DNA from: Bacillus suaedaesalsae
Lineage (GTDB): Bacteria > Bacillota > Bacilli > Bacillales > SA4
Reading direction: 5' to 3'
Length of the DNA: 64,000 bases
NCBI RefSeq assembly: GCF_016890225.1
Contig: NZ_JAFELM010000002.1
Location: forward strand, 1 to 64,000
The position numbers were made by a program, and so were the translations under genes. This document shows positions 48,463-57,321 of the stretch, piece by piece. Each line of letters begins with the position of its first letter. Position 1 is the stretch's first letter. Under the pieces are notes generated by a model, which ran no database searches, had not been told where the DNA came from, and worked only from the letters and a program-made list of their open reading frames with translations.

Positions 48463-48547
48463 ACGATAATTTTGTATAAAAAAATGTTTGAAAACATTGA
48501 TCAAGTTGTTGTGCATACAAAACGGGAACTGCCTAATGGGGAATTTC

Positions 48548-48570
48548 GGTTAGACTCTATAAGTCTAGCC
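48548..48570 (+). other. Stem-loop in the rpoA leader
   Basis: GGTTAGACT (48548-48556) pairs with AGTCTAGCC (48562-48570), with one GT pair. The following bases GAGGTTTCGACGTTTT do not form a clean T run. It ends about 20 bases before the rpoA ribosome site. Confidence 0.6.
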
Positions 48571-48601
48571 GAGGTTTCGACGTTTTGAAGGAGGGTTTAT
48601 A

Positions 48602-49546
48602 ATGATCGAAATTGAAAAACCAAAAATCGAAACGGTTGAAATCAGCGATGATGCCAAATACGGTAAATTTGTCGTGGAACCACTTGAGCGTGGATATGGT
48701 ACAACTTTGGGTAACTCCTTACGTCGTATACTATTATCTTCACTACCTGGTGCTGCTGTATCCGCTATTCAAATAGATGGTGTACTGCATGAGTTCTCAA
48801 CTATCGAAGGTGTCGTAGAAGATGTTACAACCATCATCTTGAATCTTAAGAAGCTTGCTCTCAAGATTTATTCTGACGACGAGAAGACTCTTGAGATTGA
48901 TGTGACGGGTGAACGTATTATCACAGCTGCGGACATTACTCATGATAGTGATGTAGAGATTTTAAACCCTGATCTTCACATTGCCACTTTAGCAAAAGAT
49001 GCTACACTTCGTATGCGTTTAACTGCAAGACGTGGTAGAGGCTATACACCAGCTGATTTAAATAAAAGAGAAGACCAGCCCATAGGTGTTATTCCAATTG
49101 ATTCGATTTATACACCTGTCTCTCGTGTGACCTACCAAGTAGAAAACACACGTGTAGGTCAAGTGTCTAACTTTGATAAGTTAACTCTTGATGTTTGGAC
49201 TGATGGAAGCATCGGACCAAAAGAGGCAGTTGCACTTGGTGCGAAAATTTTAACAGAACACTTAAATATCTTCGTTGGTCTAACGGATGAGGCACAAAAT
49301 GCTGAAATCATGGTTGAGAAAGAAGAAGACCAAAAAGAAAAAGTGCTTGAAATGACAATTGAAGAGTTAGACTTATCTGTCCGTTCTTACAATTGCCTAA
49401 AGCGTGCTGGTATTAATACCGTACAAGAACTTGCACATAAAACTGAAGAAGATATGATGAAGGTTCGTAATCTTGGACGTAAGTCTTTAGAGGAAGTTAA
49501 ACATAAGCTAGAAGAATTAGGGTTAGGTCTTCGTAAGGACGATTAA
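48602..49546 (+). CDS. rpoA: DNA-directed RNA polymerase subunit alpha
   Basis: Alpha dimers nucleate RNA polymerase and touch UP elements and activators. It has 314 residues. The N-terminal domain (1-230) contains [20 protein letters not shown] near residue 30. The C-terminal domain (about 245-314) has [16 protein letters not shown] and [11 protein letters not shown], the DNA-contacting part. AAGGAGGG lies upstream. Confidence 0.98.
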   Translation: MIEIEKPKIETVEISDDAKYGKFVVEPLERGYGTTLGNSLRRILLSSLPGAAVSAIQIDGVLHEFSTIEGVVEDVTTIILNLKKLALKIYSDDEKTLEIDVTGERIITAADITHDSDVEILNPDLHIATLAKDATLRMRLTARRGRGYTPADLNKREDQPIGVIPIDSIYTPVSRVTYQVENTRVGQVSNFDKLTLDVWTDGSIGPKEAVALGAKILTEHLNIFVGLTDEAQNAEIMVEKEEDQKEKVLEMTIEELDLSVRSYNCLKRAGINTVQELAHKTEEDMMKVRNLGRKSLEEVKHKLEELGLGLRKDD

Positions 49547-49642
49547 TCGATACTTACTATCATTAAATTGCTAGAAGCCTTATACTCACCATCTTCTTGT
49601 TAAGATATACAGAAACATTTCAACAAAAGGAGGGAACTTCCG

Positions 49643-50005
49643 ATGGGATATCAAAAACTAGGACGTACTAGTGCTCAGCGTAAAGCTTTACTACGTGACT
49701 TAGCTACTGACTTAATTATTAACGAGCGCATCGAAACAACTGAAGCTAGAGCGAAAGAACTAAAATCAGTTGTAGAAAAGATGATCACTCTAGGTAAGCG
49801 TGGCGATCTTCATGCACGTCGTCAAGCTGCTGCTTACATCCGTCATGAAGTAGCGAATGAAGAAACTAACCAAGACGCTATTCAAAAGCTATTCGGTGAT
49901 ATCGCACCTCGTTTTGCAGAACGTCAAGGTGGATATACTCGTATCATGAAGCTTGGACCTCGTCGTGGTGACGGTGCACCAATGGTAATTATTGAATTGG
50001 TGTAA
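49643..50005 (+). CDS. rplQ: 50S ribosomal protein L17
   Basis: L17 lies near the tunnel exit. It has 120 residues, [19 protein letters not shown] to [20 protein letters not shown] precedes the ATG. A terminator follows, closing the ribosomal supercluster that starts at rpsJ. Confidence 0.97.
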   Translation: MGYQKLGRTSAQRKALLRDLATDLIINERIETTEARAKELKSVVEKMITLGKRGDLHARRQAAAYIRHEVANEETNQDAIQKLFGDIAPRFAERQGGYTRIMKLGPRRGDGAPMVIIELV

Positions 50006-50025
50006 TTTAATACACATGACTACTG

Positions 50026-50068
50026 AAAGGGCGGAACAGTTCAAGTAACTGGATCTAAGCCCTTTTTT
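50026..50068 (+). terminator. Rho-independent terminator after rplQ
   Basis: AAAGGGC (50026-50032) pairs with GCCCTTT (50059-50065), enclosing a second stem CAGTT (50037-50041) with AACTG (50047-50051). T residues follow. Confidence 0.82.
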
Positions 50069-50125
50069 GTATTGATTTAAAAGAAGAGCAGAGACAAGAC
50101 TAGATGAGCCTGGAGGGGAGAATTC

Positions 50126-50953
50126 ATGGAGGAGAATTTAGTTTCAGTTGAAGGGATTTCCTTTCAATATCCAAATCAAGAACAATATGCACTACAAGAC
50201 GTTTCGTTTTCTGTAAGAAAAGGTGAATGGTTAGCGATTGTTGGACATAACGGTTCTGGTAAATCTACCATAGCTAAGCTACTTAGTGGATTAATGCTTC
50301 CTACTAGTGGGGAGATTCGATTGATGGACGACATCATGTTAACAGAGGATACCGTGTGGGACTTTAGAAATCATATTGGAATGGTTTTTCAAAATCCTGA
50401 TAACCAATTTGTTGGTACGACGGTAAAGGATGATGTGGCTTTTGGTTTAGAAAATAAGGGAGTCGCTCGTGAGGAAATGATTAAGCGGATAGACAGTAGT
50501 TTATCATTAGTGAATATGCATCAGTTTCTTGATCAAGAGCCGCACCATTTATCAGGAGGACAAAAGCAAAGAGTAGCGATTGCAAGTATTCTAGCAATCG
50601 AGCCATCTATTATTTTGTTAGATGAGGCAACTTCGATGCTTGATCCTAAAGGTCGTCATGAAGTAATACAAACTGTCAATGAAATTCGAATAAATAAGCA
50701 TATTACTGTAATTTCTATTACTCATGATTTAGAGGAAGCAGCAAAAGCTGATCGAATCATTGTGTTAAACAAAGGGAACGTATTTGCAGAAGGAACTCCA
50801 TCTGATATTTTTCAGTTAGATGTAGAACTTGAGGAGATTGGACTAGATATACCATTTCCAACAAAAGTTTATAAACTGTTAAAAGATAAGGGCCTTTCTC
50901 TTCACAACTCACCACTTACAGAGGAAGGGTTGATTAAAGAGTTATGGAAATAA
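50126..50953 (+). CDS. ecfA1: ECF transporter energizing ATPase EcfA1
   Basis: EcfA1 is one of two ATPases of the shared energy-coupling module that powers vitamin and metal uptake through separate S components. Walker [10 protein letters not shown] is near residue 39, signature LSGGQKQR near residue 142 and Walker B IILLDEAT near residue 162. It has 275 residues. CTGGAGGGGAG lies upstream. It overlaps ecfA2 by ten bases. No S component is encoded nearby, as is usual for a group II module. Confidence 0.95.
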   Translation: MEENLVSVEGISFQYPNQEQYALQDVSFSVRKGEWLAIVGHNGSGKSTIAKLLSGLMLPTSGEIRLMDDIMLTEDTVWDFRNHIGMVFQNPDNQFVGTTVKDDVAFGLENKGVAREEMIKRIDSSLSLVNMHQFLDQEPHHLSGGQKQRVAIASILAIEPSIILLDEATSMLDPKGRHEVIQTVNEIRINKHITVISITHDLEEAAKADRIIVLNKGNVFAEGTPSDIFQLDVELEEIGLDIPFPTKVYKLLKDKGLSLHNSPLTEEGLIKELWK

Positions 50954-51813
50954 AGGTAGAAAAATTAACACACATCTATCAGGAAAAGTCCCCCTTTGAA
51001 CGATTAGCCCTCCATGAAATAGATTTAGAGATTGAAAAAGGATCTTTTGTGGCTTTCATTGGTCATACTGGTTCGGGGAAGTCAACCATTATACAGCACT
51101 TAAACGCTTTATTAAAGCCATCAGAAGGCAAGGTAACAGTCGGTGACTATACAATAACAGCAACGGGAAAGGAAAAGCAACTTAAACCTTTACGAAAAAA
51201 GGTAGGAATGGTTTTTCAATTCCCAGAACATCAGTTGTTTGAAGAAACCGTTGAAAAAGATATCTGCTTTGGGCCGATGAATTTTGGTATTTCAGAGGAT
51301 GTAGCTAAACAGAGGGCAAAGGAGTCTCTTTTATTAGTAGGGTTACCTGAGGAGCTTCTGCAACGCTCTCCATTTGAATTAAGTGGTGGTCAGATGAGAC
51401 GTGTGGCAATTGCAGGTGTTCTTGCTATGGAACCTGATATCATTATTTTAGATGAACCGACCGCAGGTCTAGATCCTCGTGGCCGAAAAGAAATTATGAA
51501 TATGTTCGCATCTTTACATGAAGACAAGAAGTTAACCACAATACTTGTCACTCATAGTATGGAGGATGCAGCCAGTTATGCAGACCAAATCGTTGTAATG
51601 GAACAGGGAAAAATATTACTAAAAGGGACTCCAGATAACATTTTCTCACAAGGTGATATTTTGCAATCTGTTGGATTAGATGTGCCAGAAACATATCGTT
51701 TCAAGGAAAAGTTAGAATTAATTTCTGGCAAGAAAATAGAGGGTTCTTTCCTTACAGTTGAAGATATGGTTGACTCTATCTTTCAATTCCTCGAAAAGGA
51801 GGGGAAAGTATGA
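50944..51813 (+). CDS. ecfA2: ECF transporter energizing ATPase EcfA2
   Basis: This second ATPase pairs with EcfA1 in the module. Walker [10 protein letters not shown] is near residue 40, signature [13 protein letters not shown] near residue 147 and Walker B IIILDEPT near residue 167. It has 289 residues, with a C-terminal extension typical of the EcfA2 group. Its start lies ten bases inside ecfA1 and its end overlaps ecfT in ATGA. Confidence 0.95.
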   Translation: MEIKVEKLTHIYQEKSPFERLALHEIDLEIEKGSFVAFIGHTGSGKSTIIQHLNALLKPSEGKVTVGDYTITATGKEKQLKPLRKKVGMVFQFPEHQLFEETVEKDICFGPMNFGISEDVAKQRAKESLLLVGLPEELLQRSPFELSGGQMRRVAIAGVLAMEPDIIILDEPTAGLDPRGRKEIMNMFASLHEDKKLTTILVTHSMEDAASYADQIVVMEQGKILLKGTPDNIFSQGDILQSVGLDVPETYRFKEKLELISGKKIEGSFLTVEDMVDSIFQFLEKEGKV

Positions 51814-52613
51814 GTTTAATGGATAATGTGCTAATCGGAAAATACATTCCAAGAGATTCGACTATCCACAATATGGATCCAAGGTCGAAGTTATTACTAA
51901 TTTTTATTTTCGTTATGGTTGTATTTTTAGGAAATAACACTCTGAGTTATAGCTTACTTGCTGTTTATACAATTGTGATAACATTGCTAACAAAAGTACC
52001 GTTCTCATACATTTTGAAAGGTTTAAAACCAATCTTATGGATTATATTGTTTACGTTTGTTCTTCATATTTTGATGACAAAAGAAGGAGAACTATTATGG
52101 GATGCTCGTCTTTTCACGGTTTATGAAGAGGGGTTAAGACAAGGAATTTATATTTCCATACGATTTCTGCTACTTATCATGATGACTTCTTTATTAACGT
52201 TAACAACGACACCAATTGAGGTCACCGATGGTATGGAAAGCTTATTACAACCCTTTAAACGTATTGGGCTACCCGTCCATGAATTAGCCTTAATGATGTC
52301 TATATCACTACGTTTCATTCCAACATTAATGCAAGAAACAGACAAGATTATGAAAGCTCAAATTGCACGTGGAGTTGATTTTTCCGGTGGCCCGATCCGG
52401 GATCGATTGAAGGCAATCGTCCCATTACTAGTCCCACTCTTTATAAATTCATTCCGTAGAGCAGAGGAATTAGCAAATGCCATGGAAGCTAGGGGATATC
52501 GAGGCGGAGAAGGTCGTACGAAATTTAGAGAATTAAAGTGGAAGACATCTGACACATTGTTTTTAATTAGCATTATATTGTTAACTGCCCTACTGTTCGT
52601 TATTCGTTCTTAA
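51810..52613 (+). CDS. ecfT: ECF transporter transmembrane component EcfT
   Basis: EcfT joins the ATPases to the substrate-binding S component in the membrane. It has 267 residues with about six hydrophobic segments. The two Ala-Arg-Gly coupling motifs are visible as AQIARGVDF near residue 187 and AMEARGYRGG near residue 227. AAAAGGAGGGG lies in the end of ecfA2. truA follows 12 bases after the stop. Confidence 0.95.
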   Translation: MSLMDNVLIGKYIPRDSTIHNMDPRSKLLLIFIFVMVVFLGNNTLSYSLLAVYTIVITLLTKVPFSYILKGLKPILWIILFTFVLHILMTKEGELLWDARLFTVYEEGLRQGIYISIRFLLLIMMTSLLTLTTTPIEVTDGMESLLQPFKRIGLPVHELALMMSISLRFIPTLMQETDKIMKAQIARGVDFSGGPIRDRLKAIVPLLVPLFINSFRRAEELANAMEARGYRGGEGRTKFRELKWKTSDTLFLISIILLTALLFVIRS

Positions 52614-52625
52614 AAAGGTGAGTAT

Positions 52626-53372
52626 ATGCAAAGGATAAAAATGATTATTTCATATGATGGATCTGCATTTTTCGGGTATCAGGTACAACCTAATCAACGG
52701 ACTGTCCAGTCAGAAATTGAAGGCGCATTGAAGAACATGCATAAAGGAAGCGATATTCGTATTTATGCTTCGGGAAGAACCGACGCAGGAGTTCATGCAG
52801 TCGGACAAGTCATACATTTTGATTCACCTTATAAGATCCCAGCAAGCAAGTGGAAAATTGCTTTAAATTCGCTTCTTCCTAATGATATTGCCATTGGGCA
52901 TGCTCAAGTAGTTACGAATGACTTTCATGCTAGATTCGATGTGAAAAAAAAGGAATATCGTTATAAAATCGAAACGAATCAAGATCGAGATGTGTTTACT
53001 AGGAATTATCTATATCACTTTCCATATACACTCGATTATCTGTCTATAAAAGAAGCGATCAAGTATTTAGTTGGAACACATGATTTCACTTCATTTTGCT
53101 CTGCAAAAACAGAAGTGGAAGACAAGGTTCGGACCATATATGAAATAGAGTTTTTCGAAGATAAAAATGGTGAATTAATATTCCGTTTTGTTGGGGATGG
53201 TTTTTTATATAATATGATTCGGATTATGGTAGGAACCTTGCTAGAAGTAGGTCAAGGCATGAAAAAACCTATAGAAATATTGGAAATTTTAGAGGCGAAA
53301 AATCGTCAAAAAGCTGGGAAAACAGTACCTGGTACAGGATTATATTTATGGAAAGTATATTATGACAACTAA
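52626..53372 (+). CDS. truA: tRNA pseudouridine(38-40) synthase
   Basis: TruA converts uridines 38, 39 and 40 of tRNA to pseudouridine. The catalytic aspartate is in ASGRTDAGVHAVGQV near residue 49. YDGSAFFGYQVQPNQRTVQ near residue 11 and the C-terminal FLYNMIRIMVGTLLEVG are conserved. It has 248 residues. AAAAGGTGAG lies just upstream. It is the last gene before the rplM promoter. Confidence 0.95.
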   Translation: MQRIKMIISYDGSAFFGYQVQPNQRTVQSEIEGALKNMHKGSDIRIYASGRTDAGVHAVGQVIHFDSPYKIPASKWKIALNSLLPNDIAIGHAQVVTNDFHARFDVKKKEYRYKIETNQDRDVFTRNYLYHFPYTLDYLSIKEAIKYLVGTHDFTSFCSAKTEVEDKVRTIYEIEFFEDKNGELIFRFVGDGFLYNMIRIMVGTLLEVGQGMKKPIEILEILEAKNRQKAGKTVPGTGLYLWKVYYDN

Positions 53373-53390
53373 TCCTGGTGTAACATCCTC

Positions 53391-53419
53391 TTGACATTGT
53401 GACTCACAAGTTATATTAT
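53391..53419 (+). promoter_or_regulatory. SigA promoter of rplM-rpsI
   Basis: A perfect TTGACA (53391-53396), a 17-base spacer and TATTAT (53414-53419). It starts a leader of about 110 bases. Confidence 0.88.
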
Positions 53420-53430
53420 AACGTATGGTA

Positions 53431-53487
53431 CTATTTTTAAACCCCACAAATAAGCCCCGGAACTTATCTGTGATGAAATAAAAATAG
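53431..53487 (+). promoter_or_regulatory. L13 leader RNA
   Basis: CTATTTTTA (53431-53439) pairs with TAAAAATAG (53479-53487). Within it CACA (53445-53448) pairs with TGTG (53469-53472), and ATAAG (53450-53454) pairs with CTTAT (53463-53467), capped by CCCCGGAA. The shape and GTGATGAAAT tail resemble the known Bacillus L13 leader, thought to mediate feedback by L13. Confidence 0.78.
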
Positions 53488-53535
53488 ATTTAAAATCTTA
53501 AAAAATGACTTTTTTATTTACTAGGAGGGAAAAGC

Positions 53536-53973
53536 ATGCGTACTACTTATATGGCAAAGCCAAGTGAAGTTGAACGTAAATGGTACGTAGTAGACGCTGA
53601 AGGTAAGACTTTAGGTCGTCTATCTACAGAAGTAGCATCTATTCTACGTGGTAAGCATAAGCCAACTTATACACCACATATCGACACTGGTGATCACGTA
53701 ATCATCATCAATGCTGAAAAGATTGAATTAACTGGTAAGAAATTAACTGATAAAATTTACTACCGTCACAGCATGCACCCAGGCGGATTAAAGCAAAGAA
53801 CTGCACTTGAAATGCGTACAAACTACCCAGTTCAAATGTTAGAACTTGCAATTAAAGGTATGCTACCAAAAGGTCCATTAGGACGTCAAATGGGTAAGAA
53901 GCTTCACGTTGTAGTTGGAAGCGAACACTCACACCAAGCACAAAAGCCAGAAGTTTACGAACTTCGCGGATAA
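53536..53973 (+). CDS. rplM: 50S ribosomal protein L13
   Basis: L13 is an early 50S assembly protein. It has 145 residues, with [19 protein letters not shown] near residue 13, [15 protein letters not shown] near residue 75 and [11 protein letters not shown] near residue 113. TAGGAGGG precedes the ATG. It is followed by rpsI in a two-gene operon. Confidence 0.97.
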   Translation: MRTTYMAKPSEVERKWYVVDAEGKTLGRLSTEVASILRGKHKPTYTPHIDTGDHVIIINAEKIELTGKKLTDKIYYRHSMHPGGLKQRTALEMRTNYPVQMLELAIKGMLPKGPLGRQMGKKLHVVVGSEHSHQAQKPEVYELRG

Positions 53974-53991
53974 TAAGAGGAGGTTTTTCTA

Positions 53992-54384
53992 TTGGCACAG
54001 GTACAATATTACGGTACTGGACGTCGTAAGAGCTCCGTAGCTCGTGTACGTTTAGTTCCTGGTAACGGACGTGTAGTAATTAATGAACGTGAATTTGAAA
54101 ACTATTTACCACTACCAGCACTAAGAGAAGTTGTTAAGCAACCTCTAGTAGCTACTGAAACTTTAGGAAGCTATGATGTTCTAGTAAGTGTTAAAGGTGG
54201 CGGTTATACTGGTCAAGCTGGAGCAATCCGTCATGGTATCGCTCGTGCGTTACTATTAGTTGACCCGGAATTCCGTACTACTTTAAAGCGCGCTGGATTC
54301 TTAACTCGTGATGCACGTATGAAAGAACGTAAGAAATACGGTCTTAAAGGTGCTCGTCGTGCGCCTCAGTTCTCAAAGCGTTAA
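53992..54384 (+). CDS. rpsI: 30S ribosomal protein S9
   Basis: S9 reaches the P site with its C-terminal tail. It has 130 residues, with [15 protein letters not shown] near the start and the end [16 protein letters not shown]. The TTG start at 53992 follows AGAGGAGG and is the only start that gives the normal N-terminus. A terminator follows. Confidence 0.97.
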   Translation: MAQVQYYGTGRRKSSVARVRLVPGNGRVVINEREFENYLPLPALREVVKQPLVATETLGSYDVLVSVKGGGYTGQAGAIRHGIARALLLVDPEFRTTLKRAGFLTRDARMKERKKYGLKGARRAPQFSKR

Positions 54385-54397
54385 TTTTATACGCTTC

Positions 54398-54434
54398 AAA
54401 GGCTCTCAACCAATTGGTTGGGGGTCTTTTTTTT
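54398..54434 (+). terminator. Rho-independent terminator after rpsI
   Basis: AAAGGCTCTCAACC (54398-54411) pairs with GGTTGGGGGTCTTT (54416-54429) around AATT, with GT pairs, and more T follow. It separates the ribosomal genes from the sugar island. Confidence 0.92.
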
Positions 54435-54454
54435 ATGCATTTTACTCTTTACAT

Positions 54455-54490
54455 CCCCTAATTTCTAGAATTCCCTAAAAATGCTAAAAA
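54455..54490 (+). promoter_or_regulatory. Direct repeat, candidate YesN-type regulator site
   Basis: CCCTAATTTCTA (54456-54467) and CCCTAAAAATGCTA (54473-54486) are near repeats one and a half to two helical turns apart, 40-70 bases upstream of the predicted -35. AraC-family activators bind such direct repeats. Binding by the regulator at 61126 is an inference only. Confidence 0.35.
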
Positions 54491-54518
54491 AGTATAGACG
54501 ATATTAAAATCGTGCTAA

Positions 54519-54532
54519 TGATAGCGCTTTCA
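54519..54532 (+). promoter_or_regulatory. cre site for catabolite control (CcpA)
   Basis: TGATAGCGCTTTCA matches the B. subtilis cre consensus TGWNANCGNTNWCA. It overlaps the likely -35 of the sugar transporter promoter, a place where CcpA would repress in the presence of preferred sugars. Confidence 0.68.
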
Positions 54533-54557
54533 ACTATGTAGCAATTCACACTAAAAT
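54529..54557 (+). promoter_or_regulatory. Possible promoter of the sugar transporter operon
   Basis: TTCAAC (54529-54534), a 17-base spacer and TAAAAT (54552-54557). The -35 is poor, as expected for a promoter needing an activator. Confidence 0.4.
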
Positions 54558-54599
54558 TAAACATGTAATAGATAAATACATTTTTTAAGGGGGATAAGC

Positions 54600-55700
54600 A
54601 TGAAGAAAACATGGAAAGCAATATCGCTTATGTTAATGGCTATGATGATTACGGTGTTCTTCGCAGGTTGTAATACAAGTGGTGGTGAAGTGAGTGTAGG
54701 AATTGTGTTACCGACAAAAGACGAACCAAGATGGGTACAAGACGAGGAGCGTTTTAAAGAAGCACTTTCCGGAACAGACTACACAACTGAAATTTTATTT
54801 AGCCAAGGTTCATCTGCTAAAGAAAAAGAAAACGTTGAAACGTTAATTAATAAAGGGATTGATGTACTAATCATTTGTCCGCACGATGGGGATGCAGCTG
54901 CAGCTTCTGTAGAAGCCGCGAAAAAAGAAGGAATCACTGTTATTTCATATGACCGTTTAATTACGAACACAGATGCAGTTGATTACTATGTTACATTTGA
55001 TAGCCTGGCTGTAGGTGCAGCACAAGCACAGTACTTAATTGATCATGCAAGTGGAAAAGGAGTACCGTTATACCTATACGCAGGTGCAGCATCTGACAAT
55101 AATGCATTCCTATTTTTCCAAGGTGCTTGGAGTGTCTTGCAACCAAAAATTGCAGACGGTACATTCAAAATTGCAAATTCAAGTGAAGCAGAAAGCTTAA
55201 AAGATACAGCTGAACTATCACGTGATCAATTAAGTAAGATTATTGGGCAAGTGACAACGAACTGGGATGCAAATGAAGCGAAAAACAAAGCTCAAACTCA
55301 CTTAACTGCTGTATCTTCTGATATGAAGGGTGATGTAGCAGTTCTTGCACCAAATGACGGAACGGCTCGTTCAATCGCTGATGTATTTGCGTCTGATAAT
55401 GCAGTTTCAAGTTTTACAGTAACGGGGCAAGACGCTGAAAAAGCTTCGATTCAATATATCCTTGATAGCAAACAATCAATGACTGTGTTTAAAGATGTAC
55501 GTACACTAGTTACAGATGCTATGGGAATGGCAGTAGATGTACTCGATGGAAAAACTCCAGAAACTACAGGTTCATACGATAACGGAAAAGTTGAAGTAAA
55601 AGCAAAACAAACGGATGTAATTGTAGTAGACAAGGAAAATGTTCAAAAGGAACTAATCGATTCTGAGTACTACAAAGCTGACGAGTTTACAGGTCTATAA
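54600..55700 (+). CDS. chvE: ChvE-type sugar-binding lipoprotein of a monosaccharide ABC transporter
   Basis: This extracellular binding protein delivers sugar to the GguA-GguB transporter. A lipoprotein signal ends in FFAGC with Cys24 as the lipid anchor. The type I periplasmic-binding fold follows; VGIVLPTKDEPRW (from about residue 33), ISYDRLITNTDAVDYYVTFD (about 116-135) and SGQD-like TGQDAEKASI near residue 280 line up with ChvE of Agrobacterium. It has 366 residues. AAGGGGGAT precedes the start. ChvE binds several aldoses such as galactose, glucose, arabinose and xylose; the present sugar is unknown. A cre-like site lies upstream. Confidence 0.88.
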   Translation: MKKTWKAISLMLMAMMITVFFAGCNTSGGEVSVGIVLPTKDEPRWVQDEERFKEALSGTDYTTEILFSQGSSAKEKENVETLINKGIDVLIICPHDGDAAAASVEAAKKEGITVISYDRLITNTDAVDYYVTFDSLAVGAAQAQYLIDHASGKGVPLYLYAGAASDNNAFLFFQGAWSVLQPKIADGTFKIANSSEAESLKDTAELSRDQLSKIIGQVTTNWDANEAKNKAQTHLTAVSSDMKGDVAVLAPNDGTARSIADVFASDNAVSSFTVTGQDAEKASIQYILDSKQSMTVFKDVRTLVTDAMGMAVDVLDGKTPETTGSYDNGKVEVKAKQTDVIVVDKENVQKELIDSEYYKADEFTGL

Positions 55701-55713
55701 TTTAATGCCAGTA

Positions 55714-55747
55714 CGAAATAGTGATAGATGACTCTATCACTATTTCG
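55714..55747 (+). other. Perfect 15-bp stem-loop between the binding protein and ATPase genes
   Basis: CGAAATAGTGATAGA (55714-55728) pairs with TCTATCACTATTTCG (55733-55747) around TGAC. There is no T run, so it is not a simple terminator. Such hairpins after binding-protein genes often protect the upstream mRNA, giving more binding protein than transporter. Confidence 0.78.
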
Positions 55748-55784
55748 CAATTGACAAAAGTTTGTGTAGCAAGGGGGGCCGATG

Positions 55785-57308
55785 ATGAGTGAGTATATTC
55801 TAGAGATGAATGACATTTCAAAGGAGTTTGTTGGGGTAAAAGCAATCACCAATGTCAATTTCAAAGTACGAAAAGGCGAAATCCACTGTTTAATTGGCGA
55901 AAATGGGGCTGGTAAATCAACACTGATGAAAGTGTTAAGTGGTGTATATCCATATGGGACGTATCAAGGGGATATTGTGTTTGATGGCAATGTTCAACAG
56001 TTCAATAAAATTAGTGATAGTGTAAAAGCGGGTATCGCGATCATCTATCAAGAGCTTGCGCTATTTCCTGATCTAACTGTTTATGAAAATATTTATGCTG
56101 GAAATGAAGTGAAGCGTGGGGCGTTTGTTGATTGGAACCAGACGATCGTACAAGCAAAAGAAATGCTGCAAAAAGTAAAGCTCAATGTTAATCCAGAAAC
56201 ACTTGTAAAAGAATTAGGTGTTGGGAAACAGCAATTAGTAGAAATTGCAAAGGCGTTAAGTAAAGAAGTGCAGCTTCTCATATTGGATGAACCAACGGCG
56301 GCATTGAATGAAGATGACAGTGAGAATTTGCTAGAGCTACTGAAAGAACTGAAGAAGCAAGGAATTACTTGTATAATGATTTCGCATAAATTAAAAGAAG
56401 TCATTTCAATCGCAGATAAAGCAACAATCCTTCGTGATGGAAAAACGATTTGTACGCTTGATTCTACAAAGGGTGAGGTTACAGAAACCAATATCATAAA
56501 AAACATGGTTGGTCGTGAAATTAATGATATTTATCCTAAAAGAAAAAACAAAAAATTTGGAGATTCAATTTTGGAATTAAAAAACTGGTCTGCCTACGAT
56601 GCAGAGCTAGGTCGTCACGTTGTAAAGAATGCAAATCTTCATGTGAAAAAAGGCGAAATTATAGGGATTGCAGGATTAATGGGCTCGGGTAGAACAGAGC
56701 TTGCGCTAAGTATTTTTGGAAACACAAAGTCATATAAGCTTCAAGGTGAGCTGGTGGTAGATGGACATCCGAGAAAGTTTAGCCATCCAAGTGATGCGAT
56801 TAAAGCGGGTATCGCATATGTAACTGAAGATCGCAAAGGAAATGGATTATTTTTAATACAAGATATTAAAAGTAATATTACGACAGCAAATCTAAAAGGA
56901 ATTTCTTCGCTAAATGGCGTGATTAATGAAAATGAAGAAGTGAAAATTGCGAATGATTATAAATCATCGTTGAATATTAAAGCTCCATCGTTAGAACAGT
57001 TTGTTGGGAATTTAAGTGGTGGAAATCAACAAAAGGTATCACTTGGAAAGTGGATGTTTGTTGGACCGAAGTTACTAATATTAGATGAACCGACGCGGGG
57101 TATTGACGTAGGAGCTAAATTTGAGATCTATACAATTATGAATGAGTTAATTAGCGAAGGGCTAAGTATTATTATGATTTCCTCAGAACTTGGAGAAGTG
57201 CTAGGTATGAGTGATCGGATTTACGTAATGGCCGAAGGAGAAATTAAAGGCGAGTTACCGATTGAAGAGGCAAATCAAGAAAATATTATGCAGCTTGCTA
57301 CGCAATAG
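55785..57308 (+). CDS. gguA: Sugar ABC transporter ATPase (GguA/MmsA type)
   Basis: This protein energises monosaccharide import. It is the double-ATPase form of the CUT2 (ribose/xylose) class. The first half has Walker A GENGAGKST near residue 35 and Walker B LLILDEPTAA near residue 165. The second half has the degenerate loop GLMGSGRTE near residue 297, then signature LSGGNQQK near residue 408 and LLILDEPTRG near residue 427. It has 507 residues from ATG 55785, six bases after AAGGGGGG; the adjacent ATG 55782 is equally in frame. Confidence 0.92.
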   Translation: MSEYILEMNDISKEFVGVKAITNVNFKVRKGEIHCLIGENGAGKSTLMKVLSGVYPYGTYQGDIVFDGNVQQFNKISDSVKAGIAIIYQELALFPDLTVYENIYAGNEVKRGAFVDWNQTIVQAKEMLQKVKLNVNPETLVKELGVGKQQLVEIAKALSKEVQLLILDEPTAALNEDDSENLLELLKELKKQGITCIMISHKLKEVISIADKATILRDGKTICTLDSTKGEVTETNIIKNMVGREINDIYPKRKNKKFGDSILELKNWSAYDAELGRHVVKNANLHVKKGEIIGIAGLMGSGRTELALSIFGNTKSYKLQGELVVDGHPRKFSHPSDAIKAGIAYVTEDRKGNGLFLIQDIKSNITTANLKGISSLNGVINENEEVKIANDYKSSLNIKAPSLEQFVGNLSGGNQQKVSLGKWMFVGPKLLILDEPTRGIDVGAKFEIYTIMNELISEGLSIIMISSELGEVLGMSDRIYVMAEGEIKGELPIEEANQENIMQLATQ

Positions 57309-57321
57309 GAGGTTGAAACCT

